Shown here: piece by piece, positions 15,143 to 22,764 of the stretch
How the letters are laid out: each line of letters opens with the position of its first letter
How positions within the stretch are numbered: the first letter of the stretch is position 1
From: DATAMF01 sp964472565
GTDB lineage: Bacteria > Chloroflexota > Anaerolineae > Aggregatilineales > Aggregatilineaceae
Reading direction: 5' to 3'
Length of the DNA stretch: 23,094 nt
NCBI GenBank assembly: GCA_964472565.1
Contig: CAYYNB010000092.1
Span: forward strand, 1-23,094
The notes under the pieces: generated by a model
What the model saw: only the letters and a program-made list of their open reading frames with translations
The model's database searches: none
What the model was told of the DNA's origin: nothing
Program-made: the position numbers and the translations under genes

Positions 15143-15184
15143 GAGTCAGGCTCCCTTTAGCCAGGAGCCTGACTCTTGTGATTT
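15143..15184 (+). terminator. Terminator after etfA
   Basis: GAGTCAGGCTCC (15143-15154) and GGAGCCTGACTC (15164-15175) form a perfect 12-bp stem with a 9-nt loop, starting 8 nt after the etfA stop and followed by TTGTGATTT. The T-tract is interrupted, but stem and position are convincing. Confidence 0.8.
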
Positions 15185-15205
15185 CAAAATGCCCCTTCGT
15201 ATAAT
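15176..15205 (+). promoter_or_regulatory. Promoter of the DHFR/RibD-like gene
   Basis: TTGTGA (15176-15181), an 18-bp spacer, then TATAAT (15200-15205). It begins directly after the etfA terminator stem and lies 32 bp before the ATG at 15238. Confidence 0.6.
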
Positions 15206-15237
15206 CTGGCTGAAAATCAGTCTATGACGAGGTGGGT

Positions 15238-15846
15238 ATGCGCAAGCTTATTGTCACTAACATCGTCTCGCTGGATGGTTATTATGAAGGCCCTGGTAAA
15301 AATGTGATGGCCTTGTTTGACTATCGCCGGGAGGCCTACCAGTCCGACGAAAGTTTCGATATCTATAACTGCGAACGACTTCGCGCCGCCAGCACCTTAT
15401 TGTTAGGCCGTTCCTCCTTTGAGGGGTTTAAAGGCTTTTGGCCGCGAGTAGCGGATAATCCCAATGCGCCCCCCATTCAGCGCGAAATCTCGCGGCTTAA
15501 TAATGCCATTGACAAAGTGGTGGTATCTGACAGTTTGACCGCCGCCGATATTGCGCCCTGGAATAACACTCGCATCATCCGTCGCACCGATGCTTACGAC
15601 CAGATTGCCGAACTCAAGCGCCAACCAGGTCAGGATATTTTGGTTTTTGGCAGTCGCATGCTTTGGAGCGATTTACTGGCCCATAACCTGGTGGATGAGC
15701 TGCATCTCATCATCGCTCCGGTAGTTATTGGTGCCGGCACCCCCCTCTTCAACGGCGCCCTGACCCTTCAGCTTATGGGTATACGGACCTGGCGTGGGTC
15801 CGGCGATGAGCTGGTTCAGTATGGTAAACCTCACCCTTCAGGTTAG
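15238..15846 (+). CDS. DHFR/RibD C-terminal-family reductase
   Basis: NADPH-binding protein of the dihydrofolate reductase/RibD-C superfamily, 202 residues. Visible family features are the first strand LIVTNIVSLDGYYEG, the segment TLLLGRSSFEGFKGFWP, the KVVVSDSL strand and ILVFGSRMLWSDLL followed by LVDELHLIIAPVVIGAGTPLF, which is nearly diagnostic. Proteins of this class (often called YwjB or YyaP-like) are much commoner than folA and mostly uncharacterised; I would not call it dihydrofolate reductase. ATG at 15238 has GAGG five bases upstream. It has its own promoter and stands alone between etfA and coaBC. Confidence 0.88.
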   Translation: MRKLIVTNIVSLDGYYEGPGKNVMALFDYRREAYQSDESFDIYNCERLRAASTLLLGRSSFEGFKGFWPRVADNPNAPPIQREISRLNNAIDKVVVSDSLTAADIAPWNNTRIIRRTDAYDQIAELKRQPGQDILVFGSRMLWSDLLAHNLVDELHLIIAPVVIGAGTPLFNGALTLQLMGIRTWRGSGDELVQYGKPHPSG

Positions 15847-15905
15847 CCCGTTCCGCGTATGACAACCTTGCCTCGCTGTGTTATGCTGAAAATGTTCTGG
15901 AGCTG

Positions 15906-15934
15906 TCTCCCTGGAACTCAAGTTCACAGGGAGA
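15906..15934 (+). other. Hairpin upstream of coaBC
   Basis: TCTCCCT (15906-15912) pairs with AGGGAGA (15928-15934), with an inner GAAC/GTTC stem. No T-tract follows, so it is more likely a 5' untranslated structure of coaBC, or an mRNA end for the preceding gene, than an intrinsic terminator. The rest of 15847-15959 shows nothing further. Confidence 0.4.
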
Positions 15935-15959
15935 TCGTCACACAAGGGATATAAACCGG

Positions 15960-17219
15960 ATGGAATCTATCACCCTGCTGCACCACAAGCACATCATTCT
16001 AGGCGTGACGGGCAGCATTGCCGTTTACAAAGCCGTTGATCTCGCCAGCAAACTCACCCAGGCGGGCGCGTTGGTTGACGTAATCATGACTGCTGCCGCC
16101 CAAAAATTTGTCGCCCCCATGACCTTCCAGTCAGTCACAGGCCGCCCCATCTATACCACCATGTGGCAGACCGACGACAGCGGCGGGTTGCCCACCCATA
16201 TCGCGCATGTGGGCTTGGGTGAAGAAGCCGATCTGCTGGTGATCGCGCCCATCACCGCCAACACTATCGCCAAAATTGCGCACGGTCTTGCCGATGATCT
16301 GCTCTCCGTGACCGCGCTGGCAGCCCGCTGCCCGCTGCTTATCGCGCCTGCGATGGACGGCGGCATGTACCAGCATCCCGCTACCCTATCGAATCTTGAG
16401 ATCCTGCGTGCGCGCGGCGTGACCGTGATCGAGCCGGAAGAGGGTCGTTTTGCTTCTGGGCTGGTCGGCAAAGGCCGTTTTCCCGAAACGCCTACCCTGC
16501 TGGGTGAGATTCGCCGCATATTAGGCCGATCTGGAGGGCTGGGCGGGCGTCGAGTCATCGTGACGGCGGGCGGAACGCGCGAAGCGATTGATCCTGTGCG
16601 CCACATCACCAACCGTTCCAGCGGCAAACAGGGTTATGCCTTAGCCCAGGCCGCGTTGGATGCGGGTGCAGACGTGACTTTGATCACCACCGTACGCGAT
16701 CTGCCCGCGCCGATTGGTGTATCCATAATCCCCGTCAATTCCGCCGAAGAGATGCTGCATGCTGTTCAAGCCGCTGCTGCGGATGCTGACGCTTTGATCA
16801 TGGCCGCCGCCGTCGCCGATTTCCGCCCCGCCGCGCCCGCCGGCCAGAAAATCAAAAAATCCGACGATCCCACCGAAGGCTTACACTTGACGCTGACCCG
16901 CACCCCAGACATTTTGCAGGCTGTGAAAGCTCAGCGGGCCAAAACGGGGTGGCCGTGTGTGGTGATTGGGTTTGCCGCCGAAAGCCAGGATTTGCTTTCC
17001 AATGCCCAATCCAAATTAGAGCGCAAAGGCTTAGACCTGATTGTGGCGAACGACATTTCTGCGTTCGATGCGGGCTTCGAGGTCGATACCAACCGTGTGA
17101 TCCTGCTCGCCCAGGACGGCAGTCAGGAAGCGCTCGACTTAGCCAGTAAATCGCGTGTGGCCGAAATCGTCGTGGCACGCCTGGGGAATTTATTAAAAAA
17201 CTGCACCCACAAACATTAG
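15960..17219 (+). CDS. coaBC: Bifunctional phosphopantothenoylcysteine decarboxylase/synthetase
   Basis: Two successive steps of coenzyme A synthesis: CoaB joins cysteine to 4'-phosphopantothenate using CTP, and CoaC decarboxylates the product with FMN. The 419-residue product has CoaC at 1-185 (GVTGSIAVYKA, HVGLGEEADLLVIAPITANTIAKIAHG, PAMDGGMYQHPA) and CoaB at 200-415 (VTAGGTREAIDPVRHITNRSSGKQ in two parts, MAAAVADFRPA, KIKKSD, IVANDIS). Two CoaC positions differ from the usual pattern: the Asn of PxMNxxMW is Asp, and the Cys of the LACGxxGxGRM clamp is Ser (FASGLVGKGRF). AAGGGA (15944-15949) precedes the ATG by ten bases. The end of the gene contains the terminator of the convergent cytochrome gene. 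Confidence 0.93.
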   Translation: MESITLLHHKHIILGVTGSIAVYKAVDLASKLTQAGALVDVIMTAAAQKFVAPMTFQSVTGRPIYTTMWQTDDSGGLPTHIAHVGLGEEADLLVIAPITANTIAKIAHGLADDLLSVTALAARCPLLIAPAMDGGMYQHPATLSNLEILRARGVTVIEPEEGRFASGLVGKGRFPETPTLLGEIRRILGRSGGLGGRRVIVTAGGTREAIDPVRHITNRSSGKQGYALAQAALDAGADVTLITTVRDLPAPIGVSIIPVNSAEEMLHAVQAAAADADALIMAAAVADFRPAAPAGQKIKKSDDPTEGLHLTLTRTPDILQAVKAQRAKTGWPCVVIGFAAESQDLLSNAQSKLERKGLDLIVANDISAFDAGFEVDTNRVILLAQDGSQEALDLASKSRVAEIVVARLGNLLKNCTHKH

Positions 17220-17233
17220 GCTTGTGAGTGCAG
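17195..17233 (-). terminator. Terminator of the 634-aa cytochrome gene
   Basis: On the minus strand CTGCACTCACAA pairs with TTGTGGGTGCAG (one mismatch, 12 positions, 9-nt loop), followed by TTTTTTAATAAA. The stem begins 19 bp after the cytochrome stop. Its far arm and U-tract lie inside the last codons of coaBC on the other strand, so coaBC sequence doubles as a terminator. Confidence 0.85.
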
Positions 17234-17252
17234 CGCCTGACATGTTAGGAGT

Positions 17253-19157
17253 TTATTCCTTCGGAGGCAGAATATAGGCGTTAGGCAGCGGTTCTCCGGC
17301 TAGTTTTTCATAGCTCAGTTGTAGTAGTGCGACTGTATACCGCAGGTTATGCACGGCAGCCGCATCGTCCCGCGAGAACTTGAAGTTATAGACCGCGCCC
17401 TTGATGTCGGGGCCAGCACCTTCCGGCAGTTCGAAGTAGGGATAGTGATCGAGGACTACCACACCCTGCGCTTCCAATTGTCCCTGGACCGCTTCGAGCA
17501 GACCGGCAACTTCGGCCTCGTTTGTTTCTTCCGTGCCATCGCCATCATAGTCATACCGGGCGACAAACTCGAAGCTTGTAGCACCGTCGTGGCACTGCTG
17601 GCATACGCCGATATTTTCAGTCTCATCTACCGAACTGACCATAGCGAATGTATGTCCACCCACCGTATTATGGCCCGGCAGCGGCGTATCATCGCTGTTG
17701 TCGTCTGGCGTGCCCGCATCATCCATACCCGGCGTTGCGCCCATATGGCAACCGATGCAGGCTTGTTCGACCACGCGCCCATGGGTGCTTGTCGGCAGTT
17801 CCAGGCCCCAGGTGTATCCACCCGTGCCGCTCATCAATTCAGCCGCCGTCGAATAGTGCGGGGTGCTGAATCGTTCGCCTTCCACCGAGGCCACCGGATC
17901 AGTACGCGCATTATGGCAGCTCATGCAGGTTGCCCCTGCCCCTTGTCCGCTGACATCCGTGCCGTCTGGCAAGATCACCGCATCGAATACCCGTAGCTGG
18001 TTCGGATTAGCCGCATCGTGTGGATCATGGCAGACCGCACAGGTGATCACCTGATAGTCAGTGCGCCGTTCTTCGACAGGTTTACCCGCTGCCGCATCGA
18101 TGAATCCGCCACCCGTGTGACAGCCGACGCAGGCCGCTTCTTCTTCGCCGATAGGATAGGTGAAGGCCATCGCATTCTTCTGCGCGTGTGCGCTCACTTC
18201 CCACTGCTGCGGATAAATATGATACGGCTCTTCCGCGTGGCACTGGGCACAGGTCCCATACGCCAGCCCGAGACCAATCATCGATTCGTCCGGTGTAGCT
18301 GCTGTCACATGCAGATTCCCCGGTCCGTGACAGCTTTCGCACTGGACATTCGCCAGTGCGGCCACTTCAGGGAACTCATCCACCATCGCGGACCAGTTGC
18401 CCGGTTCTACCGCTTCAGGGAACGTCCAGCCCGCTTCTGCCGCCACGTCATCGAAGCCGCCGTTATTCGCACCTTCCCGGTTATAGAAGCCGGTGGTATG
18501 GCAGCTAATGCAGTTCGGGCCATAATGATCGCTGGTCAGGCCGTCAATCGACCGGGTGAACATGGTTGCGTGTCCGGTGGTCTGCCATCCCGCGACGGTA
18601 TCTTCATGGCAGAACGCGCAGTTCGTCATCTCTGGTTCGCCGACCACCCCACCATTACCGACATACGTCGTCGCGTAGACGTTCCAGGATGTTTCCGCCG
18701 CGTTACCGTTCGCATCCGTTGCCGTGAGTGTCAGAACATATTTGCCCTCGACATCGGCCAAAAAGATCGCCACTGTCCCGCTGATGAGTTCGGACGCTGA
18801 CTCTTCCGGCGCTTCCAGACTCCACTCGAATGTGAAGCCTTCGACGACTGGTTCGGGCTGTACAAAGTCTTCAATCGTTTCCAGTCCCATATTCGGATGG
18901 ATCGCGTAGGGCAGAATATACGCAACGGGGGGTTGTTCGGCAGGGTCTTCGCCCGCAGGGGTCGCAAACGCTTCGGCTGCAACATATGTGCCGATTCCAA
19001 CCGAATCTGTTGCCGTAGTGAAGATCGGTACAGGTTCAAACTGATCTTCGGGGTTGTCGTCACCACCCTGGCCTCGCACGTCCATGACGCCCCAGCCCAG
19101 GAATACTGCCAGCAGCACCAAAACGCCGCCCACAGCTAAAACAATCTTCCTTGACAT
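17253..19157 (-). CDS. Nonahaem c-type cytochrome with PKD-like N-terminal domain
   Basis: Exported multihaem cytochrome of 634 residues. A hydrophobic N-terminus (5-24) is a signal peptide or anchor. Residues about 105-162 (GFTFEWSLEA, GKYVLTLTATDANGN) look like a PKD/Ig-type beta-sandwich. Nine CxxCH haem sites follow, starting at residues 180, 216, 273, 303, 343, 373, 411, 467 and 519. DYDGDGTEETNE (536-547) resembles an EF-hand calcium loop. The C-terminus AVHNLRYTVALLQ matches the HN.xY...LL end of the c554/OTR/NrfA-like families and of the 515-aa neighbour. No catalytic site can be assigned; an electron conduit or oxyanion reductase are both possible. AAAGGAG precedes the ATG by eight bases. 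A terminator separates it from the monohaem gene upstream. Confidence 0.9.
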   Translation of the reverse strand: MSRKIVLAVGGVLVLLAVFLGWGVMDVRGQGGDDNPEDQFEPVPIFTTATDSVGIGTYVAAEAFATPAGEDPAEQPPVAYILPYAIHPNMGLETIEDFVQPEPVVEGFTFEWSLEAPEESASELISGTVAIFLADVEGKYVLTLTATDANGNAAETSWNVYATTYVGNGGVVGEPEMTNCAFCHEDTVAGWQTTGHATMFTRSIDGLTSDHYGPNCISCHTTGFYNREGANNGGFDDVAAEAGWTFPEAVEPGNWSAMVDEFPEVAALANVQCESCHGPGNLHVTAATPDESMIGLGLAYGTCAQCHAEEPYHIYPQQWEVSAHAQKNAMAFTYPIGEEEAACVGCHTGGGFIDAAAGKPVEERRTDYQVITCAVCHDPHDAANPNQLRVFDAVILPDGTDVSGQGAGATCMSCHNARTDPVASVEGERFSTPHYSTAAELMSGTGGYTWGLELPTSTHGRVVEQACIGCHMGATPGMDDAGTPDDNSDDTPLPGHNTVGGHTFAMVSSVDETENIGVCQQCHDGATSFEFVARYDYDGDGTEETNEAEVAGLLEAVQGQLEAQGVVVLDHYPYFELPEGAGPDIKGAVYNFKFSRDDAAAVHNLRYTVALLQLSYEKLAGEPLPNAYILPPKE

Positions 19158-19211
19158 AAAATAGACTCCTTTCTATTTGTGTGTCTACAGGTAGGTTACT
19201 CTCTACCGAAA

Positions 19212-19250
19212 ATAAAGGAGACTGCCACCCAAGCTGGCAATCTCCTTTAT
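19212..19250 (-). terminator. Hairpin across the stop codon between two cytochrome genes
   Basis: ATAAAGGAGACTGCCA (19212-19227) and TGGCAATCTCCTTTAT (19235-19250) pair at 15 of 16 positions with a 7-nt loop. On the minus strand the stem contains the TAA of the monohaem gene and is followed by ATTTTCGG. The T-tract is short, so it may be a partial terminator or processing stem that sets the ratio of the two products. Confidence 0.7.
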
Positions 19251-19957
19251 ACCCACATGGAATCCACACCCGCTGGAGGCCCCGCCCGGTCACAGATGAC
19301 GACTTCACGCGCTGGCACGAAAAAGAGCCTGTCAGGTTGTATCAGCGTGATCTCAACGGGCGGATCGAACATCCTCATGGCACGGCCAGCCACCGCTAAG
19401 GTGGGGCCGGACGAAATCGCTAAGACGTTCGGTTCCGGCGCAGGGGTGGTTTCTTTCAACTGATAAGGCTGTGTCTGAAGTTCGAGCAGAAAAATCAAGT
19501 ACTCTAGCGCGGCTGCATCTTCATACAGTCGTAGCCAATCCACAGCATCCGCCTGGTTTCTGGATTGCTGGTAGATGCGCATGAATTCATTAACTGTGTT
19601 ATGATATTGTTCTGTGTTAACATTCGGTATACTGAGAATGCGCTCACCCAAATTCAGGAGCCGGGTATCTAGCGCTGTGGGGGTTGTTGCCAATATTTTC
19701 CCGGCTATCGGTACATAATCCGGCGCTTGCATTGCATAAACAATGGGTGCTAGGTTGTCATCTTTGGTGGGAACGCTGTTCAGCGTGGAATGGCATGTCA
19801 GGCAGCCTGTCGTTTGGGCCAGCCGTGTCACCGCTTCTTGTACTTGAAGCCGCTGCTGCACAGCGTCAGAGGGTTCTGGGGCAAGCACGTAGAACACTGC
19901 TGTTGCCATCAGCAGCCCGATGATTATACCTGCCCAATAGTAAGCTCGTTTCGGCAT
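19247..19957 (-). CDS. Membrane-anchored monohaem c-type protein
   Basis: A 236-residue protein with an N-terminal membrane segment (8-25) and a single haem site CLTCH (52-56), preceded by a short helix (AVTRLAQTTG) as in small cytochromes c. The remaining 180 residues have no family I recognise: a helical stretch with AAALEYLIFLLELQ (about 150-163) and a Pro-rich tail. The haem domain lies outside the cytoplasmic membrane if the segment is an anchor. It is the first gene leftward from the shared control region and precedes the nonahaem gene by 89 bp, so it could pass electrons between the membrane and that protein; this is inference. AGGAA abuts the ATG, poor spacing, so the start may be later. 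Confidence 0.78.
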   Translation of the reverse strand: MPKRAYYWAGIIIGLLMATAVFYVLAPEPSDAVQQRLQVQEAVTRLAQTTGCLTCHSTLNSVPTKDDNLAPIVYAMQAPDYVPIAGKILATTPTALDTRLLNLGERILSIPNVNTEQYHNTVNEFMRIYQQSRNQADAVDWLRLYEDAAALEYLIFLLELQTQPYQLKETTPAPEPNVLAISSGPTLAVAGRAMRMFDPPVEITLIQPDRLFFVPAREVVICDRAGPPAGVDSMWV

Positions 19958-19993
19958 TTCCTGTTCTTTAATCTAGTGACTTCTGACACTGAC

Positions 19994-20023
19994 ATTATAT
20001 ACCCAAATTCAATAATATATCAA
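19994..20023 (-). promoter_or_regulatory. Promoter for the leftward cytochrome genes
   Basis: On the minus strand TTGATA (20023-20018), an 18-bp spacer and a perfect TATAAT (19999-19994), 36 bp before the ATG of the monohaem gene. Confidence 0.7.
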
Positions 20024-20048
20024 CATGCATTGTTTTATTGACCCGCTA

Positions 20049-20063
20049 CTGTATAGTATACAG
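20049..20063. promoter_or_regulatory. Perfect 15-bp palindrome, candidate operator
   Basis: CTGTATA-G-TATACAG is fully symmetric about its central base. It follows a TTGACC hexamer (20038-20043) that could be the -35 of the rightward cytochrome operon, and overlaps any -10 there, 17 bp before the ATG. Size and symmetry suit a dimeric repressor of the TetR, PadR or GntR kind; no regulator gene lies next to it. Confidence 0.5.
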
Positions 20064-20079
20064 TATGTAGGAAAGGACA

Positions 20080-21627
20080 ATGTACTATATGCGCCGGTTA
20101 ACCCTTTTGTTACTCTTTTTTGTGGGGCTGGCTTTGTTTTTAGCCCTGTCTTCATTGCCCACCTCGGCTCAGGAAGGTGAAGAGCCAGCCTACGTCGGGG
20201 CCAATATGTGTTTCCGTTGCCACCGCGACATGGGCGCTCATTTTGAGTCTAATCATGTTCTCACGCTTCGCCAACCCGATGACGAAAATCCCGCCCTGGC
20301 CGATTTTGCACAGGGGGAGGAGCTTCGCACCGTTCAGTTCCCCGGCGAAGATGAGGCTCGTCCCTTTACCGCCGCTGATGTCGCCTTTGTGCTGGGCACT
20401 GGGCGGTCCGTCCAGCGTTATCTCTATCAGGTCAGCGAAGGCCAGTACATGGTTTTTCCGGCTGAATGGAGCACAGTCGATAATGCGTGGCATCCCTACC
20501 AGCCTGCGGATGAGTGGCCTGCTGAAGCGTATGACTTTAACCAGCAGTGCGCGGGCTGCCATACGACGGGGCTTTCCGCCGATCAGACCACCTGGGTCGA
20601 TGTGGGTGTCCAGTGCGAAGCCTGTCATGGACCGGGCAGCGCCCATGTGCAGGAACGTGGCGAAGGCCCCATTGTGCTGAGTCCCGACCCGCAGATTTGC
20701 GGCCAATGTCACGGTCAGGGCACTGCTCCCGATAGTCATCCGTACCCCATTGGGTATCTGCCGGGCGAGACGTTAGTGGATGACAGCGTATTTACCCTCT
20801 ATCCGCCCGAAGATACGGCGCACTGGTGGCCCACCGGCCACGCCAATCAGATCGCCATGCAGTACAACGAGTCGCTCTATCTCGGCCACAGCGGGACTCT
20901 CACCGCGTTGAAAGCCAGCGAAAGCGCTGCGGATGACTGTCTCTCGTGCCACAGTGAAGATTACCGCTGGACCGAACAGCGTATCAGCGCAACCACGGAA
21001 GGTGATGTCCCCGTATCGCTGACCGTTGAAACCGCTCAGTTCGGTGTGACCTGTACCACCTGTCATGAAATTCACCCCGTTGCAGCCGAAACCGAGCCAG
21101 CGGAAGAGAGCACGCTGGAAACGGCTGATCCGGCCTATGCGCTCTGTGTAAGCTGTCACCAGGGCTACGACATCGCTGGTGGGGTGCATCATCCGGTGCA
21201 GGAAATGTTCGAGGGTGCAAGTCTTGTCGCTGGCGTGGACGGCATTCCATCCGCGCATTTTGCAGCCCCAAACGGCCCCGACTGTGCGACCTGCCATATG
21301 CCTACCGTCCCGGTTGCTGACGGCACACGCATCAGCCACAGCTTCCAGGTGATTATGCCCGGTTTAGCAATGGACATACAGTATACCTGTTCCGCGTGCC
21401 ACCGGATGCAGGCCGCCCCGTCCAATTTGCAGCGTTTGATCGATGACATCCAGACCAATACCCAGGCTCGTCTCGAGGCGGCACGCGCGGCGCTGAACAA
21501 TGACAGCCCAGCTTGGGTGATCACGGCCTTAGATTTTGTGGAGGGAGATGGCAGCCTTGGTGTTCACAACTATACTTATGCTGATCGGCTGCTTGATGCA
21601 GTTGAAGCCGAACTGGAATCTCAATAA
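20080..21627 (+). CDS. Secreted nonahaem c-type cytochrome, c554/OTR-like
   Basis: The 515-residue product has a clear signal peptide (hydrophobic 7-25, cleavage likely near SAQ, 29-31) and nine CxxCH sites starting at residues 44, 157, 179, 207, 287, 325, 356, 402 and 437. Paired sites such as CAGCH and CEACHGPGSAH, and a distal His-rich segment (HWWPTGHANQ), recall cytochrome c554 and octahaem tetrathionate/nitrite reductase relatives. After the last haem a helical tail ends LGVHNYTYADRLLDAVEAELE, matching the tail of the 634-aa protein, so the two are probably divergent paralogues. No catalytic Lys or Tyr-crosslink can be proven by eye. AGGAAAGGA stands before the ATG. The next cytochrome starts 12 bp after the stop, giving a two-gene operon. 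Confidence 0.9.
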   Translation: MYYMRRLTLLLLFFVGLALFLALSSLPTSAQEGEEPAYVGANMCFRCHRDMGAHFESNHVLTLRQPDDENPALADFAQGEELRTVQFPGEDEARPFTAADVAFVLGTGRSVQRYLYQVSEGQYMVFPAEWSTVDNAWHPYQPADEWPAEAYDFNQQCAGCHTTGLSADQTTWVDVGVQCEACHGPGSAHVQERGEGPIVLSPDPQICGQCHGQGTAPDSHPYPIGYLPGETLVDDSVFTLYPPEDTAHWWPTGHANQIAMQYNESLYLGHSGTLTALKASESAADDCLSCHSEDYRWTEQRISATTEGDVPVSLTVETAQFGVTCTTCHEIHPVAAETEPAEESTLETADPAYALCVSCHQGYDIAGGVHHPVQEMFEGASLVAGVDGIPSAHFAAPNGPDCATCHMPTVPVADGTRISHSFQVIMPGLAMDIQYTCSACHRMQAAPSNLQRLIDDIQTNTQARLEAARAALNNDSPAWVITALDFVEGDGSLGVHNYTYADRLLDAVEAELESQ

Positions 21628-21639
21628 GCGAGGCGCGGC

Positions 21640-22713
21640 ATGACTAATTCGATCCGCCGTCTGTTTTTCGGATTATTAGGCTTGGTTGTTGTAGGGGGAA
21701 TGCTGTTTTTGTCTGCCGTTCGGTCTGCCCACGCGCAGGATGGCGGCGGTGATAAGCCTGATAATAGCTATTGTGCCTTGTGTCACAGCGCGGAAGGTGC
21801 CCAGGTGACTTTAGGGGATGGCACAGTGTTGGATTTGCATGTGACCCCCGAAACCCTCGCAGCTTCGGTCCATGCTTCTTTGGGCTGTGTCGATTGCCAT
21901 GGTGAAGATGTTTTCCCGCACGATGATCCCACGCCGCCCGATGCTCGTACATTTCGCCTGAACGAGGTGGAAAAATCCTGTCTTAGTTGCCATGATGTTC
22001 AGCCCGACATGCGCCATCTGCAAGCTATTGAAGCGGGTAATCTGAACGCCGCTGTCTGTGCCGATTGTCACGGTGCGCACAACGTGCAGCCTACCGAAGA
22101 TCAGCCCGAACTGGCATCCGCGACCTGTGGCGACTGTCATACGGACACGTTTACCGAGTGGGCCGCTAGCCCTCATATTCGTTTAGCCGATCAAGGCTGT
22201 TCGATCTGCCACCAACCACACGGGCAGCAGCTTGTCCAGGAGGCCCCCACGGAGTTATGTACCAGTTGTCATCGTACAGTCGAGGGTTTTGTTCACGACA
22301 CCCACCGGGAAAGTGAATTCACTGTCAGTTGTACCAGTTGCCACATGCTGTTTGATCCCAATGTCACTCTCGTTTCAGATGAAGCGGGCGGCACGACTCA
22401 TCACATCTTCGCTCAGGTTCTGGCCTGCAACGAGTGCCATGAGCAGTTGATTAATTCCGGCCAATGGAAACAACTGGTTGCTGACCCAGAATTGGTCGCC
22501 GAGCGCAACGGGTTGAAGCAGGAAGTATCCAACTTGGGGACACAGCTTGAGGTCGCGCGTGACACCTTAATCATGGAGCGTGAAGCCAACGACGAAGAGA
22601 CCAGCTTTAGTTATGTCGAGATTTTGCTGGCGTTGGTCGTCGGCTTGGCAGCGGGCGGCATTGCCGTGCTAATTTTGCTTCACCGAGATAAAGCGGTCAA
22701 CCCAGAAGGATAA
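21640..22713 (+). CDS. Nonahaem c-type cytochrome with C-terminal membrane anchor
   Basis: The 357-residue protein has an N-terminal signal peptide (8-32, AHA before AQD), nine CxxCH sites beginning at residues 45, 83, 114, 140, 163, 187, 207, 231 and 263, a probable coiled coil (about 287-316, LVAERNGLKQEVSNLG and on) and one membrane helix (325-347, ending in a basic cytoplasmic tail). This topology puts a nine-haem wire outside the membrane, held by its C-terminus, as in NrfH/NapC-like quinol-oxidising partners, though those anchor at the N-terminus. It could hand electrons to the 515-aa protein encoded 12 bp upstream. GAGG (21630-21633) precedes the ATG by six bases. Confidence 0.9.
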   Translation: MTNSIRRLFFGLLGLVVVGGMLFLSAVRSAHAQDGGGDKPDNSYCALCHSAEGAQVTLGDGTVLDLHVTPETLAASVHASLGCVDCHGEDVFPHDDPTPPDARTFRLNEVEKSCLSCHDVQPDMRHLQAIEAGNLNAAVCADCHGAHNVQPTEDQPELASATCGDCHTDTFTEWAASPHIRLADQGCSICHQPHGQQLVQEAPTELCTSCHRTVEGFVHDTHRESEFTVSCTSCHMLFDPNVTLVSDEAGGTTHHIFAQVLACNECHEQLINSGQWKQLVADPELVAERNGLKQEVSNLGTQLEVARDTLIMEREANDEETSFSYVEILLALVVGLAAGGIAVLILLHRDKAVNPEG

Positions 22714-22764
22714 GGCCACCTGTGTCTGGTACATCGAGGCGGGTGTGTCTTTTCAAGATACCAT

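Noticed and set aside
15238..15846. Calling this gene folA (dihydrofolate reductase)
   Set aside because: The protein has the RibD-C-like APVVIGAGTPLF ending rather than FolA motifs, so a folate role is not supported.
18018..18800. A 260-codon open frame on the plus strand opposite the 634-aa cytochrome gene
   Set aside because: The opposite strand has nine CxxCH motifs and a proper start; the plus-strand product has no recognisable features or ribosome-binding site.
19191..19200. GTAGGTTACT, also present at 15-24
   Set aside because: A shared 10-mer in 23 kb is weak evidence; the flanks do not match and the 19191 copy has no inverted partner.
20152..20739. A 195-codon minus-strand frame opposite the 515-aa cytochrome gene
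   Set aside because: Shadow of a haem protein; no start signal and no conserved motif.
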